The position numbers and the translations under genes were made by a program. From Zygnema cylindricum (taxonomy: Eukaryota > Streptophyta > Zygnematophyceae > Zygnematales > Zygnemataceae): a stretch of 64,000 bases of DNA. Below are positions 63,090 to 64,000 of the stretch, one piece after another (within the stretch, counting starts at the first letter, position 1; each line of letters begins with the position of its first letter). Below the pieces are notes generated by a model. That model did no database searches. It saw only the letters and a list, made by a program, of their open reading frames with translations, and had not been told where the DNA came from. The DNA is taken from positions 234,001 through 298,000 of the forward strand of contig JBBHKE010001855.1 in NCBI GenBank assembly GCA_037447655.1. Reading direction: 5' to 3'.

Positions 63090-64000
63090 ATGGGCCCACA
63101 CTCTAGGGTACCAATCTTTAATGGAACTGGCTTCATATACTGGGAAAGTATGATGATAGGAGCTCTATGCGAAAAAAGGTTTTGGGGGATAGTGAGTGGA
63201 CGGTTGGGGCGTCCATCAAGTCTTGGAATTCCTCCAGGGTTTGGAGGAACCAGATTCACCAGGAAAGAGGACCCACCTTCAACGGAGGAAACAAAGGAAG
63301 GAGAGGTGGTGGACAAAGGAAAGGAGAAGGAGACGACCACACCAATAGCAACTGGTTCCACATTCATGTCACCTATTCCGAGGAATGAGGAGAATGATAC
63401 TGAAACCTGGGACTTCAACAATATGGCGGCAAAGCACTTCATCCTACGCCATCTCACTCAAGGACTTGCATGTCCTCATTTGCAGGTAGAAAGGGCATCC
63501 GATCTTTGGATGGCTCTCATAGAGATGTACCGAAGTGGTACGATTCAGCAACAACAGTTGGCTGATCAGAAAGTTAAGGAGTATGTATACAAAGGGGGAA
63601 ATATGTTGGATTTTTGCAATGAGCTTGCTACACTCTTCATGGAGCTAGAGAGTGCGGGAAAAGCCTTTAGTGAAAAAGAAAAGGTTAACTGTTTACTGAT
63701 GAAGTTACCTGATGAGTTCGTGAACATAGTTTACCGTGTGCAGGACTTGCCTGACTCAAGGTGGATATGGAACTCAGTGGTAGGGATGATCCTCGTTCAA
63801 GAAAATACAATTGAGATCCGAAGGGGAGGAAAGAGTGGCCAAGCCTTGGCAACAGCGACTGATTGGAGGAACAGGGATTCCCGAAAACCGGTCGGAAACT
63901 ATGGGGGTAGGGAGCAGAAAAAACTAGCAGATGAGTTCGAACCAAGGGCTCCCAAAGGTCTATGTCATTTTTGTAAGAAACCGGGGCACTATATGGCAGA
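63090..64000 (+). CDS. copia family X gag, intact to the window end
   Basis: ATG GGC CCA at 63090, four bases after the LTR. I read 303 codons without a stop. N-terminus SRVPIFNGTGFIYWESMMIG and EKRFWGIVSGRLG is the copia gag opening; a Glu/Lys/Thr linker; NMAAKHFILRHLTQGLACPH, SDLWMALIEMYRSGTIQQQQ, ELATLFMELESAGKAFSEKE and LLMKLPDEFVNIVYRV form the capsid (UBN2-type) domain; C-terminus Arg/Gly-rich then zinc knuckle CHFCKKPGHYMA cut by the window edge. It is the least damaged retroelement gene here, so this element may be young; pol lies beyond the window. Confidence 0.88.
   Translation, partial: MGPHSRVPIFNGTGFIYWESMMIGALCEKRFWGIVSGRLGRPSSLGIPPGFGGTRFTRKEDPPSTEETKEGEVVDKGKEKETTTPIATGSTFMSPIPRNEENDTETWDFNNMAAKHFILRHLTQGLACPHLQVERASDLWMALIEMYRSGTIQQQQLADQKVKEYVYKGGNMLDFCNELATLFMELESAGKAFSEKEKVNCLLMKLPDEFVNIVYRVQDLPDSRWIWNSVVGMILVQENTIEIRRGGKSGQALATATDWRNRDSRKPVGNYGGREQKKLADEFEPRAPKGLCHFCKKPGHYMA

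Overview
This is a eukaryotic, repeat-dominated nuclear window. It has no operons or ribosome binding sites, and the few cellular exons are split by short GT-AG introns. Almost everything else is retroelement debris. A plant or algal nucleus is the best guess: the RecQ exons are closest to plant and algal RecQ helicases, and the Ty1/copia lineages are plant-like. The species cannot be fixed from the sequence.

Layout. 1-10.76 kb: two related copia elements (A and B) in tandem, sharing one LTR; B carries a second copy of its integrase-tail/RT segment. 11.0-17.3 kb: fragments of a non-LTR retrotransposon with an RT and a C-terminal restriction-like endonuclease. One fragment is on the minus strand. 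Two are on the plus strand and share a nearly identical 921-bp block. Satellites built on ACGGTCTGAAAA flank them to 19.2 kb. 20.5-24.6 kb: the main cellular region, with minus-strand exons of a RecQ-family DNA helicase and, just upstream, exons that may belong to a GH16-like (concanavalin-fold) protein. The ATPase motifs of the helicase are missing where a long GAGAAG hexanucleotide array lies. 25-30 kb: AT-rich tandem repeats, a purine tract and a non-autonomous hAT-type DNA transposon with 8-bp target duplications. 30.0-30.5 kb: the last exon of an unrecognised Asn-rich protein, cut off by an LTR. 30.5-40.8 kb: LTRs and decayed copia and Ty3/gypsy pieces. 40.8-43.5 kb: about 67 copies of a 40-bp minisatellite centred on the palindrome TGTTAGCGCTAACA. 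43.5-56.45 kb: a nest of copia elements, after which the same minisatellite resumes (56.45-57.02 kb). 57.0-62.0 kb: two further minus-strand copia pieces. 62.0-64.0 kb: a plus-strand copia element whose gag is open to the window end.

Boundaries are resolved best where target-site duplications (TSDs) are visible: CCAAA around an 1100-bp solo LTR, CTTGT/CCTGT around a 1519-bp LTR, GATGG around a 4325-bp element, and GCCCTCCC/GCCCTACC around the hAT element.

The most interesting signals are regulatory and structural. Otherwise different LTR families share a core TAGGACTTAG preceded by CGTAC-arm inverted repeats. One LTR family has duplicated palindromes that stay symmetric through paired changes. 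One LTR family carries an antisense tRNA-like block. The palindromic minisatellite seems to have grown from retroelement sequence and then taken copia insertions at its palindrome.
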